Assembly: GCA_037127255.1 (NCBI GenBank)
Contig: JBANSL010000013.1
Coordinates: 24,523,688 to 24,587,687 of the forward strand
DNA length: 64,000 nt
Source of the DNA: Persicaria tinctoria
Taxonomy: Eukaryota > Streptophyta > Magnoliopsida > Caryophyllales > Polygonaceae
Reading direction: 5' to 3'
Every line of letters starts with the position of its first letter. The first letter of the stretch is position 1. Position numbers and translations under genes: made by a program. This document shows, in pieces, positions 22,960 through 34,836 of this stretch. The notes below the pieces were generated by a model. It did not search any database and was not told where the DNA came from. It saw nothing but the letters and a program-made list of their open reading frames with translations.

Positions 22960-24218
22960 TGATAATGCATATCTTAGATAGGCATTATAGGCATTTTTAG
23001 TTTAGTTAGGTTACATTTCTTTCATACTTTGTTGCTAAATTGCATCTTATGATTATTCTAGAAGAGTTCGGATTCTGCGTAAATTTGTGTTTGTCTTGCA
23101 GATTGAATCGGAACACAATTGGGAGATGGAATACCTTGAAGAGGAATACAAGAAACATTGGAAAAAAGCAAGGAATGAAGAGAAGCAAGACAAGTGGAGA
23201 TACCCGCGGAGCTAAACAAGAAGACACGGCAACAAGCAATGTCGCGGCCGCAGCCAGGACCGCTGCAGCGGGATAAGGAAGAGTTGTTGATGCCGCGGCC
23301 GCAGCATTGGTCGTCAGCGCCTAGACGCTGCGTTTCGATTATTAAAAACCCTAGATGCTATTGTTTTGTTCCATGGCCGACTTGGGATTGTTTATAAGGC
23401 CGATTTTAGTTATTTTTCTAGCACTTCTATTCTATTCTTACGTTCATCAGACACTTTAGAGATTTGAGAGATGTCTCCATGAGGAACTAAACTCATCTAT
23501 TCTGCCTGCAATTTGAAGCTTTATTTGGATTGATTATGAGTTTCTAATTCTCGTTCCTTATTTCCTATATTTGAATGCTTCAACTTCTTCATGCTTGATT
23601 GTTTATTGAATTGTTCTATCTTGCCTGATTAACTTGTTAGATCAATTCAATCGCTAATGTTTTGTAGATTTCTGGTTGTGAACCTTAACCTAAGTGGTAA
23701 ACTTGTTCCTTTAGGGCTGGTTGAACTAATTGAATGAGTAGGAAGTTCAATGTGTTGTTAAATCCCTCTTTAGGGACTGCAAATACCTTGGTTAATCTCT
23801 GAACTTAAAGCTATCAATTGGGTTAAATCCTTCTTTAGGAACTGTTCGATTGATAAGAGTTGCTAGGACTGGTTGGACTAGTAACTATATTAGGTCGGGA
23901 CAAGGGCATTCATAGGAAACTTAATAGGACGAGAAAAAGTTACAAGGATCGCTTCAATCCAATAAAGTGGAAAATTGTAGGTAGAATTGCTTCTCCTAAT
24001 TGTCTGAATTAAAATCTTTACTTTTGTTTGCTTCAATCCGCTTTAATAAAAGGCGGAACTTTCACACATAAAAAACCCCCCAAATTAGTTACTTTGATTG
24101 ACACTTGAATCAAACTTGAATTATAACTTTCCATGTGGATCGACCTCTTGCTTATTGCTATACTTGCTATAGGTTTGAGTTTTCTTTGGCGGATCAACGA
24201 CGGGTTTTTCCTCCGTCA
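22960..24218 (+). repeat. 3' LTR of the Athila element, full length (1259 bp)
   Basis: It starts TGATAATGCATATC and ends CCTCCGTCA, and is followed by the target duplication acgac (24219-24223). An alternative end, CA at 24194-24195 before another acgac, is less likely because only the later junction restores the Harbinger ORF1 text. Confidence 0.87.
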
Positions 24219-24223
24219 ACGAC

Positions 24224-25827
24224 TACGTGAAACATCGGTCCCACCCTCACTGGCAGGAGTACTTAGGGTGGCTCATTCGGGTCGACCCGACCTGACCCGA
24301 ACATTCCGGGTGGGGGTCAACCCGAAGGCCCGGAATTTTTAATAATGCGACCCGCCACCCGACCCGAACCCGAAATTTATGATTCCGGGTTTTCCGGGTC
24401 GGGTGACGGGTTCACCCGAAAACCCGAGTTTTAAAATTTTGTTTATTGTTACAAAATTAAAATATTTAAAATTAAATAAAAAGGATTTTTTTTTTACTTT
24501 TCATCCGCATATTAGTTATTACATATACTACGTAGTCTCCAAATTAGTTACGTATTACATATAAACGTACTATTCTTAGTCTCTCGAAAAAAAAAAGGAT
24601 GTCATTCTACTCTAAAGTGCTACTCCGTAAAATATTTCAAAAAAAAAAAAAGGAAAAAGGAAAGAAAAACAAAAGGAAAGAAAAACAAAAGAGGAAAAAG
24701 GAGTAATATGTATGGAAGTAATGGAACATCTGGCGGTTAGAGCCACAAAAAAAAAAAAAAAAAAAAAACGGGTCAACGGGTCAGACTCGTGACCCGCCAG
24801 GTCTGACCCCGATCCGCCCGTTGACCAGGGATTTCCTAAAATTTGACCCGAGACCCAACCCATGGGAGTCTCGGGTCAACCCCGACCCCGTGTTTTTCGG
24901 GTTGGGTCGGGTCAGGTCGGGTTTCCGAGTCGGGTCCATTTTGAGCCACCCTAGGAGTACTGGGGTGGATCCTGAAGTGTATGAGCCTGATGCATCAATA
25001 TTCATCCTTTTGGAACTCGCTTCCTCTGGCTTTTGAACTGATATTTGCCACTTCTGCTCATTTCGAAGAAAACGCCATGCGTGTTCATTCTTGAATGATG
25101 CATGCTTCTCGTGGTCCTTGCTGTAGAGGATACGAGCAATGTTCATCACATCGTCTGTTGACTGCCCGCTAGCTCTAGCCCTTGATGCTTGGTTGAAATT
25201 ACCTGAAAATTTACTAACATCAGCACTTACTTGTTGGTAGCGTTCCCTACATTTTTTTGCATCACATGGAGCCATCCCCTCCCTCCTATTGTTGTAATAT
25301 GTTGCTATTCTTGCCCAAAACTTTTCAAGTGACTGACTATTTCCTTGGAGGGCATCCTTGCTAGTGTTCAACCATGCACTCAAGAGTAGCTCATCTTCCG
25401 CCAGCTCGGACCATTGCCTTCATCCAACATGTTCCAATGATGGCTCCTCATCGACATCTTCTTCTTGCACATCATCTTGTGAGTTGTAAGGCGGGATGCT
25501 CTCTTTAGTAAAAGGCGAAAGAATAGTTCTCTTTGTGCTTACTACATGGTTGCGTTCGGGATGCTCTCTTGCATAGCCCGTATTATAGGCAATTCGTTTG
25601 CATTTGAGATGGGATGTATAGTTTGGGTGGGATAACCCTCAGGGAGATGCATTGTATGGGGTATAATACGGATGAGGATGAAATTGATGTGGACGACCCT
25701 GAGGGGGGTGATTCGGGGTGGGATAGTTTGGGTCAGGATGACTAGAAATAGGATTTTGTTGAGAGTATTGAGATAACATATCATAAAAGCTTGGAGGAAA
25801 GTTGAACGACGGTTTATTCGGATCCAT
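24224..25827 (-). pseudogene. Harbinger ORF1 (Myb/trihelix-like), N-terminal and central part
   Basis: The start at 25827 gives MDPNKPSFNFPPSFYDMLSQ, followed by a proline/histidine-rich segment; the frame then shifts more than once. The DNA-binding trihelix/Myb-like region lies at 25420-25200 (ELLLSAWLNTSKDALQGNSQ, FWARIATYYNNRR, CRERYQQVSADVSKF). A stop precedes RQWSELAEDE near 25424. The hAT at 24264-24953 interrupts the frame, and the Athila element separates the C-terminal part. In PIF/Harbinger elements this protein partners with the transposase to bind element ends. It is not functional here. Confidence 0.82.
24264..24953. mobile_element. Non-autonomous hAT element, family E (690 bp)
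   Basis: Terminal repeats are TAGGGTGGCTCA (left) and TGAGCCACCCTA (right), a 12-bp perfect match. The perfect 8-bp target duplication ggagtact lies at 24256-24263 and 24954-24961. Arms are rich in CGGGT/GACCCG motifs; the centre is AT-rich with a long A-run near 24747. It is inserted in Harbinger ORF1. Confidence 0.92.
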
Positions 25828-25907
25828 TACGAAAGGAGGGCGGAATTTGTTCTTTGAATACAGGTAAAACTAAATGAAAGGGATGTATTGGGTTGCCGCT
25901 TGGATAC

Positions 25908-25920
25908 GTCTATTTATAGC
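25908..25920 (-). promoter_or_regulatory. Probable TATA box of Harbinger ORF1
   Basis: The complement reads CTATAAATAG about 85 bp upstream of the ORF1 ATG (25827), a good position for a plant core promoter inside the element. Confidence 0.45.
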
Positions 25921-26033
25921 CTTTTTTTCCATTACCAATAATCACACTTAACTTATATGAATAATTTCATTTAGTTATTAATATATAATTTTATCCTTTT
26001 TTTTACTCAAATATGTGCGAAATGGGTGTTTAT

Positions 26034-27883
26034 GGATAGTTAAAATTAAACTCTATTCAAATATATATTTTATTTTTAAAAAAAAATATTAAACAATCAC
26101 AAAATTAGTTAACAAATTACAAAGTTCATTGTTAATCAAAATAATTAAGTTTGCCTTTGTACAACCTACAATTCCAAAAAAAAATATTAAACAATGGCCT
26201 CTTTTCAATTGTAGCCTACAATTCCAAATTCTGCAGAATCACGTGTCTTGGTTCCATGTAATTGAATGGTGTGTCGGGTGCGCTTCAACCCAAATATAGC
26301 GCCGCTTCTGCAAGTTTTAATAAACCTGGCTCTATGACATACTCCAAATTTTATTGTTTTTTCAGTCCAGCTGTACTCTAAGAACACCGCTTGTCGCTCT
26401 GGTGTGCATGGCCTAAGCACTTTTTGAAAGATAAAAGTAAAACCGTTCTTAAATATTGACCTGACTTTGTTTTATAAAGAAAAGTATAAAATCGGTATAT
26501 ACTTTCATGAAATTTCCGAAGGAAAAAAATCAACAAAATACCAAAAGGGTTATTTTCCAATGGGCCATAGGCGCGGAGGCAAAGGGAAGCACATACAGCC
26601 CGAATATGCGGGCTCTCCACTGGAAGATTCGCGAGAACTAGACTCCCATGCCCCCCAGCTCAGCTCAATTCAACTCCAAATACCCTCTCTCAATTATTTG
26701 TTCAATCATCTCCAGTTGAAAATCAGTTTTTTTGGGTGCTGTGGTCCGGTTCCTACTGGAAGCTGCATTCTGTATCAGGTTACTTCACTTTTTAAGTACT
26801 TTTTGCTTGAGTTCCCTGATTTTGTGATCCTCAAATGGGTTCTGCAATTGATATGTAATTTGGCTTGTAAATGGTTGATTAGCTGGATCCTTGTTAGTTT
26901 CTCTTGCCTTGTTTATGGATTTTTGTTCAATTGCTGTTTGATTGGAGGTGGGTTTGGTTTAGTTGGAAACCTAGGCAGAGCAGTTACCATGTGTTGATTC
27001 CTTGGATCGGTTTTTTTCTATTTTAATTTGTACTGTATTGGTAGTTTGTTCCGTTTCGGCACGTATTGCTACTTTTTTCAATGTTTAAACTTTGATCATC
27101 CTAACAACTATGTTTGATCTTGAATTCTCTTCAGCCGTGGAGGTAGGAAAGCTGCTAGTTTTCTCTGGGGTTGCAGAGTGAATTAGTTTGGTTCTTTTAG
27201 GGAATTGCAGTTGCTAGGTTTATAGAATGCGGAAGAGGTTACAATTGGGTGCGAAGTGTAAAGTAGAGGTGTAGAAAGGTGCAGTGACTGCACTAATTGG
27301 AATTTTTTGGGTTTACAAGGGGCAAGGCATTAGACTAATATAATTTAGGGGACTGGTATTTCAGCTGATAACAATTAAGATAGTATTCAGAATTTCAGAG
27401 AGACTGAGATCTACTTCTTGCTGGCCAGGAGAAGAGCTTTTATAATTTTAGGTTAAAGCTTCAGTTCTACTTGTTTCAGATGACATTTGTAGGGTTTGAG
27501 TATCTGACCTTCATCCCTGATTTGATTGTTCTAGATGGTGAGTATGACTCAATGGCTGCGATTTCCACCCTCTAGTTTAAAGGCAAAATCTTTTTGTTAA
27601 CTCGAATCATGACAATATGTTATGTATAACGTAGATGATGGTGTTGTAACTGTGGGAACATAATGAATGGATGATTGTTTCTTATTGCACTTTTATTAGC
27701 ATGTTACTGTGAAAGTCGAAATAGATGCATGTGCATGATATTTTTTAATCATATTGACTGTCTAAATCAAGATTTTATCCTGTGACTCACGGCTGGTTGC
27801 TAACTTTTGCAAGCAGCTTAAGCCCTACCTGCAATTTAGTTGCAGGTAGGCATTTGATGTCAGACAGTTGAAGAAAGAATATT
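26034..27883 (+). other. Upstream region and likely 5' UTR of the CREST-like gene
   Basis: Positions 26034-26540 are AT-rich with no gene. At 26558-26568 CCAATGGGCCA combines a CCAAT box with a TGGGCC (site II) element, common in promoters of broadly expressed plant genes. A GC-rich, CT-rich leader follows (26570-26780). The ATG at 27884 is preceded by a plausible acceptor (tcagacag, ending near 27866), so a 5' UTR intron of roughly 1 kb starting near 26778 is likely but unproven. Confidence 0.45.
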
Positions 27884-30420
27884 ATGGGTCCCCTGAATTT
27901 ATTGAAGCCCAGGAAGGCTCTAGAAGGTGTCCATGGAGTGCATGTGGTACCACATGCACCATTCTCTCTCGAGGAGATTTCTCCACACAGGACCAGTCGT
28001 CAGTCAACGTATTCAACATATGATAGCTCTTCTTCAGAGGCTAAAATAGGACTTCTCGTGCAGTAAGTGATGTAAACATCATGGATTGATGTCAAGATAT
28101 ACTCATATATGCTTGACATTTTCATGGGGATGATATCCTGCAGTTCATCGATTTAGTATTAGTGTTGCACCTTTCATAGTAACTTGCTCAATCTCCATGT
28201 CCCAACATTGTAGATACTTGCTGATAACTTCCTTTCTTTGTCTCCCTTCCTTGTTTCCTTACTAGTAGAGCATGGCAGCAAAGGCCTGGTTGTTTCAGAC
28301 CCATCCGTTGTTGCCTGAATGGTATTACTTGAAAATAGAACTCCTTTGCCTGCATATGGTGAATTTAGCTTAATATACTAAACCCAAATCAAGGATCATT
28401 GTTTATATTTCCCTTATTTCCTTACTTGACAGGTGACCAAAGTGTTGCAGAAACAGTTGCTAATGTCATCACATCACTTCCTTTTATTGCTCTTGGGATC
28501 CAAGCTCCAAGGCAAGCTCTCTATGATGCTATTCCTATATTCAGTGACTATTAATGTATTAGCACCTTACCTTCTTATTTTGAGATGTAATGCGGATGCA
28601 GGAAAAATATGAACTGTAAGCTGTATGCTAATTCCCTCATTGGAGTTGGTGTTGCATCTAGTTTGTACCATTCTTCTAGAGGCAGAATGAGGAAGTACCT
28701 GAGATGGGTTGATTATACCATGATAGCCACCACAACATTGGTAAGATCATATACATTCATCATCCCTTTAAATCATGAATCGGAAAAAAGTTAAATCAAC
28801 GAAATGTTTTATAAATATATATCTATATCTGTTGAAATGTAGGCACTATTGTCTCGACTTGGTCTATGTTTTGACAGTTACTTACTGGCTTAAGAAGCTT
28901 TTCTCACATTGTGAATATATATTATATAGTTTATTTGAAGATTGAAAAGTATTATAGATAACCAAATCATCCATCTCAGTTTTGGGATTTGAGACTTTAA
29001 GCTAAATAGTAGTGTACTTGCTCCAAGAAGGAATACTTGTTTAAATGAGGTTCCTCTGGCTTTTGAACTGATAAATCCCTTGCTATCTAAATAGTAGATA
29101 ACCAAATCATCCATCTCAATTTTGGGAATCAAAGTAGTAGACTATAAATCCCTTGCTATTTAAATGAGGTTGTGGTTATACAGACTCAGGAATACTTGTT
29201 TTTGGTCATTTATACTTTTCCCTAAGAAAGGAGGCTCATGAATCATGAGCAATCATGGATATGTGAAAAACTGCATTCAAATGCCTAAAAATCTCCAAGA
29301 TCAACAAAGCTGGTCTGTTCACTTTGTACTGCAGTTTGGAAAAAACAAAATCCCACTTCATGTCATTCAGACTTATTGTCAACTGCTTCAGAAGGACTGA
29401 CTCCTTTCAAAGATCAACACTTGACCAAATTCCAACTGATTTTTGACTCATGTCTTACCTAGACTTAGTCAAGGTACACACATTGACAAAATATTTAGCT
29501 GAGTGGCTGCTGGAGAGATGGCTGTCATGAAAATAGTTTCATAAACTTGTTTAAAGGGTTACCTATTGGCTACTGGCAAGTAAAATAAGATGGTAAATAA
29601 AGCATCCCTTCGTTTTTATTAAATAGTTTCATATCCATGCTCTAAATTGAAGAGCGCCTAGAAGTCTTGACAGATTTAGGAGTTTGAACTTTTTTCTTGT
29701 TTGAGATTGAATTGCATTTTCATAACCTCTTGCGTCCGTGAGGTGATCAAACTTCTGTACCCTTTTGTTCGATATTCCAGAAAAAATGTTTCCTGAAATT
29801 GTTGATATACCTTTAAATTTCAAGTTATTGGTGTAAATGACATCTTTTCAATCATCCTCTATCCATTTATTGATCTGGTTAAGTTGCATTGTTAATGGAT
29901 TAATGCCTTCATACACTGACCCGCGTCTTTTTTCTTTTACAGTGCCTTTCAAGAGCACTGAGGAATGAGAACCCGAAACTGTTGATGGCAGCATCTGCTC
30001 TCTGCCTGCCCTTCCAGCCTATCATGGTCTCCGCTGTTCATACTGGTATGATGGAGGTACGATGATAAACCCATCCTCCTAAAGTATTCCGCAAGTCTCC
30101 CCCCTAAAGTATTCCGCAAATGACAGAATGGACCTTTCAATCCCGAATGACATTGGTTTACAAACAAGTGCAAATTCAACTCCACTAATGCTATTTTCTG
30201 AAACTGTGGATGGCTTTGGTTCTCTCAGGTGGCATTTGCAAAAAGAGCACAGGAAGATCCGCAACTGAGGGCTGCCCATAACGTCCACAAACTCTCATCC
30301 TTGCTTGGCGGCATGCTTTTCGTCGCAGATGACGTTTTCCCCCAAACCCCATATATCCATGCTGCCTGGCATCTCGCTGCAGCAGTTGGTGTTGGCACCT
30401 GCAATCAGCTTCTCGTCTAG
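27884..30420 (+). CDS. CREST/HlyIII-like multipass membrane protein, 251 aa
   Basis: Coding exons: 27884-28062, 28269-28321, 28433-28511, 28602-28740, 29943-30056, 30229-30420 (756 nt; all phases join). After a soluble N-terminus of about 80 residues come six or so hydrophobic segments. Conserved polar residues match the CREST superfamily (alkaline ceramidase, PAQR/HlyIII, Per1): SLYHSS, then RWVDYTM, NVHKLSS, and HAAWHLAAA near the C-terminus. In that superfamily such S/H/D/H/H residues are proposed to bind metal for lipid or amide hydrolysis; the substrate here is unknown. Intron 3 uses a GC donor (AG|GCAAGC), and exon 2 has a tandem acceptor (28265 or 28268). I know of similar plant proteins of unknown function and assign no symbol. 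Confidence 0.85.
28956..29215. repeat. Direct repeats within intron 4 of the CREST-like gene
   Basis: A unit around 'agataaccaaatcatccatc' occurs at about 28956 and again at 29096, with 'ataaatcccttgctat' and 'aatacttgttt' also duplicated, giving an imperfect duplication of roughly 100-140 bp. The stretch 29051-29073 is identical to 23 bp of Harbinger ORF1 at 25021-25043. Confidence 0.75.
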
Positions 30421-32295
30421 CATATTGTCCGGAAGTTAAGAACCGTACATATTCAATTCTATCACCCTTGGTTTTGAAGAATCCCAAGGGCTCAATTGAT
30501 GGAATTGTAGGTTGAGTAGCAACAAATTCGTCGAGTTTACCTTGCCCCATTACCATGAATCTGGTACCAGGGAAATGTTTCTGTAAATTTAGTTCAGTTC
30601 AGTTAGTGTGCAAGTAGAAGCTGTACTGCTGGGTGGATATTTTTTCACATTGATTCTGGGATGAATGTAGAATAGGCAACCATCATTGCCTTAGCAAATA
30701 CTGTAGACCATTAAACATAACTGTATTTGCCTCTCCATTATGCATCATTTGATTTTCATGATGACATTTTTTGCTGACATTTGAGTAGTGTAAAGTGGTT
30801 CTTGATTCTCGACTCACCGGATTCTAACGTTTGATTGCACATTCGCTACACCAATGCGCATACACATAAGTTACGCGAACCTACATAAACACTTTGGCAT
30901 CCCCACTCACGCTTTCTGGTCGGTTGGCGAAGGTAAATCGAATCTCACCCCTTGATCACCACTGATGTTTTCAATTTTCAGGCATACTTGCAGTTTCAAG
31001 GTGCTAGAAGTGACTCAAAGATGGCATCCATTGATGTGAACCTGGGATGGGCCAAAGACAACCATTTATTATAGCTGCATCTTTTATGATTAAAAAAAGA
31101 CAGTGCACACATTGTTGCATTGTGAAACACCACCATTAAAATTTGTTCACAAGTGAACAAGCCTGACATTATGATAACTAATGAAAAGGTTTGAAATAGA
31201 AAACTATGAAATCTGACCAATTTCCCAGACACACACACTATAACTACAGTTGAAAAAATGATGCATGTATATTGTATAAACTATAAAGTACACCATCAAT
31301 GAGAAGTGGAAAGAAAAAGATGATGCACTTTTCTTCCAACAGAAAATTGGAGCAATTACCAAAAAATAAAATAAATAAAAATATGGGCATCCCCATCAGC
31401 CCAGCACCACTCCCACATTAAAAAAAAAAAAATCAAAATCAAAATCACAACCCCACCACCCACACGTGGCTCGCATGTGCTCTCTCCATTTTGTTGACAT
31501 AAATATCTTATGTTATGCCTTCAAACAAATCATTGATTAATTAAGATTCAAAAAGTTAACTACTCTCTTTCTGGAAAATGAATTACTAGTACATTATAAA
31601 AGAAAATCATCCCATATAATACAGGTGGATTTATGTGATATTTAAGTGTTTGTTTGCATACATGACTATTTTCAGATATCTCCGAAGTGACGTATAGTCA
31701 TGTATTATGATTTATAATGCATAATATTGCATTATAATATTTATTATTATTTGATGTGAGCCTGAAGCTTGACGAGCTACATTCCGACATCACTTTTTGA
31801 GGAGATGGCCCCCTCATTGTGGTGTGGGCTAAGAGAATGTCAAGTACTGTTCTGTTTCCACCATAAGGCACGCGTCTTCATCTGCAACATTGCCTTGGAT
31901 GATAACGGTAGAGCAACACATGAAAGATCGAGACTCGTGACACTTCTCGTTCATTGGATTATGTGATAATGATTAATGAGTATTGTTTTATGTGTTATAA
32001 ATTTATTTTATATATTCTATTTTTTAGTCATGTATTAGGAGTGTAACATTTTTCTTTTAATTAGGATATTCCATATTTTGTATTTCTTATATGTTTGGAA
32101 GTGGATGAAGAGGGTTATTGGGATGGTTAATGTTTTTGTGGATTACGATGGTTTGAAGAGATGACGATTATTTTATAAAAATAATCGCATTGTCCAACAA
32201 TTACCCTTAATTCCCATTTCAAACACCACTACACGCAACTTGATGCATTTTTTACAATATTCTCAATCATCACAATCCCTAATCAAATACATTTA
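30421..32295. other. 3' UTR and intergenic region, no gene recognised
   Basis: The first few hundred bases are presumably the 3' UTR of the CREST-like gene. The rest is AT-rich. Short frames on both strands (for example near 31000-31240 and 31770-31966) lack motifs and codon structure. Confidence 0.5.
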
Positions 32296-33471
32296 TGGTG
32301 TGTTTGGCACAGGGTGAGGAGGGTGGGCGATTTTTTTTTTGGAAGTGGGCCGGGATGTTTGGGACGGGGTGGAAGAGGTGGCCGAGATGGGGGTGACTGG
32401 GGTGAGAAATGAGGGGATTCTTGTATCTTCATTTTGGGGTGAGAGGGGGTGGGGAAATTTTTCCTTTTTACCCCGACCTCTCCAATCTTCTAACCCCGTC
32501 CTATCTACCACCACTGCCCTGTTTTTACAATTCCGGTGCTCAGCAGTGATTCGATGCTCGCGCGGCGGGAAGTGCAAGATAGAAAATTTACAAGTCAGAA
32601 GAATACATGAGACATGCGAGGATTGTAAAAGAAGGGGAATGGATGGAGGAGGGAGAAGAAGGGTTTTGAGGGGTGAAGGTGAGAGAAAAGAAAGGGCAAA
32701 AGTGAAGGTTGCTGCTATGGCGGGGCGCGAGTCGGCTCGGAGAATCAGCACAGGCGAGGCTGATCAGAGCCACCATGGCGTCGTGACGACGACGATGACT
32801 GCGAAGAGGGGGATGGGAGCCAACAAACTAGGGCAAATTTAGTACGTTTTCCCTTCCTCTTGCATTTGAACAGAGCCACCATGGTTGACTAACACCCTGT
32901 TTGGATGATGGGATTTGATGAGATTTTTAGGAAGGGAAGTGAAGGGAAAATGAATTTGGTGTTTGGGTGGGCAATTAAGAGAAAGGGAAGACATTAAAAA
33001 TTTGAGTAACCGTTCAATTTGATGGGATTTCACAACCCATCAAAACGGTGGAATTTGATGAGGGAAGTGAATTTCCCACCCCTTCTATCCCCTCCCTTTC
33101 CCCTTTTCAATTTCTCATTATTTCCTTCCCCTAAAAAAACTCAGATGCCAAACAGAGGGTAAGGGAACTAGGGAAGGAGGTATTGAAATTAATGATTGGA
33201 GGAGCTACCGTGGTTGATTGGAGTATCGGGGGAAGGAGGTCTTAAAATTAAAATTATTGGAGAAAATGGGGTATAGTGGGGAGGAGGGTGTTTGATTTGA
33301 GGGCATATGTGTCTTTTTACTTTGTTTCATAAAAAAACTATCTTCGTTCAACCAAATACGCAGGGAATTATTTTCCACAAAATAATACTCATCTCGTCCA
33401 TCCAAAAAAGGATTTCCATCCCCAAAAAGTATCTTCACATCCTAAAAAACAATTCACTCGCAAACACGCTC
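32296..33471. mobile_element. Tourist/PIF-Harbinger-like element with GC-rich interior
   Basis: The left end TGGTGTGTTTGGCA is matched imperfectly by the right end CGCAAACACGCTC; TTA flanks both sides (32293-32295 and 33472-33474). The interior at 32340-32840 is GC-rich and open in two frames but shows no domain. A smaller element is nested at 32893-33159. The weak terminal match keeps confidence moderate. A larger element of the same type is at 52001-53045. Confidence 0.5.
32893..33159. mobile_element. Tourist-like MITE (267 bp), nested
   Basis: The left end CACCCTGTTTGGATG and right end ATGCCAAACAGAGGG form imperfect inverted repeats, with TAA duplications at 32890-32892 and 33160-33162. 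Subterminal GGGAAGTGAA / TTTCCCACCCC pairing supports a foldback structure. Confidence 0.75.
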
Positions 33472-33474
33472 TTA

Positions 33475-34213
33475 ATTAGGTTAAAAAAGGTCAGGAAGAC
33501 ACATCATGATTTTATAGCAAACAACATGAAACTCAAATCTTATAGAGAGCGAGAAGCTTTTATTTTGTGCGTGAGAAGCAAATCATATGAATTGTGAAAA
33601 GCGGCGCTGATTATTCGTTCTTACTCGTGAGATTCGAATTAAACAAGGATTGATCCTCCTGATTCCAACGGTGTTCGTGAAATTCGAGCATCCTTAGAAT
33701 CAGATTCGACAACCATTCAATCGATTAGGTCAACCCTCCTATGTGAGATTTGCATCATTATTTCTTAAATTAATTCCATTCTAATTTTCAACTAACACTA
33801 ACACAATATATGTTATTCTTTGTTTTGCGATTTGTGTCTACTAACTTCTTTATCAGCCTTGATTTATTCAGTAGTAATTTGTTTAGCATCTCAAATTCTT
33901 TTTTATTTTTATTTAATTTTTTTATCATAGTTTTGAAAAGTTATAAATGGATTTGTAGACTTTTTTTAATTAAAACTTTGGATAATACACGGTTATGAAA
34001 ATTCCTTACTTATGGATTGTTTGTTTTTGTTTTGACGGATACACTTAAAACTAATTTTAAGCACTTTAACTTGCAAAAAAAAAAAGTTGAAGACTCATTT
34101 GTAACTTTTTTTAAAACTTGAGGATTACAACTTTACAAGAGCATCTCCGGTGACTTCATATGTGGGTTTCTAATATTTTGCTATCCCACAATAAGGTATT
34201 GTGATAATTCTTA
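33475..34213. other. AT-rich intergenic DNA
   Basis: Nothing beyond low-complexity AT-rich sequence is recognised. Confidence 0.5.
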
Positions 34214-34447
34214 CTTCCTCCGTTCGGAAATAAGTGTCGTTTGACTTTTTGACACGTTTTTTAAGGAGCTAAAAACTATATAAAATATCAACTTCTTAAT
34301 GAATTTTTTACATGATTTTATACTTATAAGTTATAAGTTTAAAAATATTTTTAAAAAATAATAAAAAGGTTAATTTTTAATATAGTTTTTAGCTCCTTAA
34401 AAAACGTGTCGAAAAGTCAAATGACACTTATTGGTGAACGGAGGGAG
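34214..34447. mobile_element. Stowaway-like MITE (234 bp)
   Basis: CTTCCTCCGTTCGG at the left and CGGAGGGAG at the right are inverted, with TA at 34212-34213 and 34448-34449. Long internal complementarity (gagctaaaaactatat against atatagtttttagctc) makes it a near-complete foldback, typical of Tc1/mariner-derived MITEs. Confidence 0.9.
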
Positions 34448-34836
34448 TACTATCATATTTTTTGATCTCTATGTCTTCTCGTCTTCTGTCCGATTTGATT
34501 GTATCTTCTTTGATTGGGGTGTTTCTTATTTTATTTGATTTTCTTTTGTTTGTGTCTAATCTTTTATTGTTTTCTATTAACATGATAATTAGTCTGTCGA
34601 CCTTTTTCGATCTATTGATACACTGGGCTTGTTTGGTGCATCGAATGAGGACTTTTTATATATATAAAAAAAAGCACAACAAGCCCTTCATTTTATTAAT
34701 TTGTTTTGAGAATTTTAAGCCTTTTTTTTCATTCTAATCGATTCTATTTCTTATTATTTTAAAATAAGCAACATAAAAGATAGAGAGATTTTTCAAAATA
34801 TACGGTATCCACCAAAACATAGATGATTCTCAAGAT

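Larger units (their letters stand above)
12449..24218 (+). mobile_element. Athila-lineage Ty3/gypsy LTR retrotransposon (11.8 kb, defective)
   Basis: The element begins TGATAATGCATATC and ends CTCCGTCA, with 5-bp target duplications (acgac). The order is 5' LTR (3' end missing), gag, protease, reverse transcriptase, RNase H, integrase, a third Athila-type ORF, a long 3' non-coding region, polypurine tract and 3' LTR. This pol-then-extra-ORF layout and the tRNA-Asp-using relatives identify the Athila lineage. It inserted into a Harbinger ORF1. Many in-frame stops and frameshifts make it non-autonomous. Short CCGCGGCCGC-type motifs recur in the LTRs and between the ORFs. Confidence 0.92.
9911..26033 (-). 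mobile_element. Degenerate PIF/Harbinger transposon, split by two insertions
   Basis: Both diagnostic genes lie on the minus strand: the DDE transposase (10257-11571) and the Myb/trihelix-like ORF1 (25827 down to about 12159). Possible termini are AACACCCCTTTACC near 9914 and its imperfect inverted match near 26015-26031. A clean 3-bp TAA/TTA target duplication was not found, so the ends are approximate. Removing the Athila element (12449-24223) and the hAT (24264-24961) leaves about 3.6 kb, normal for the superfamily. Both genes are broken, so the element is dead. Confidence 0.75.

Noticed and set aside
32339..32842. 167-aa frame in the Tourist-like element
   Set aside because: GC-rich composition keeps both strands open; no domain, and an opposite-strand frame is equally long.
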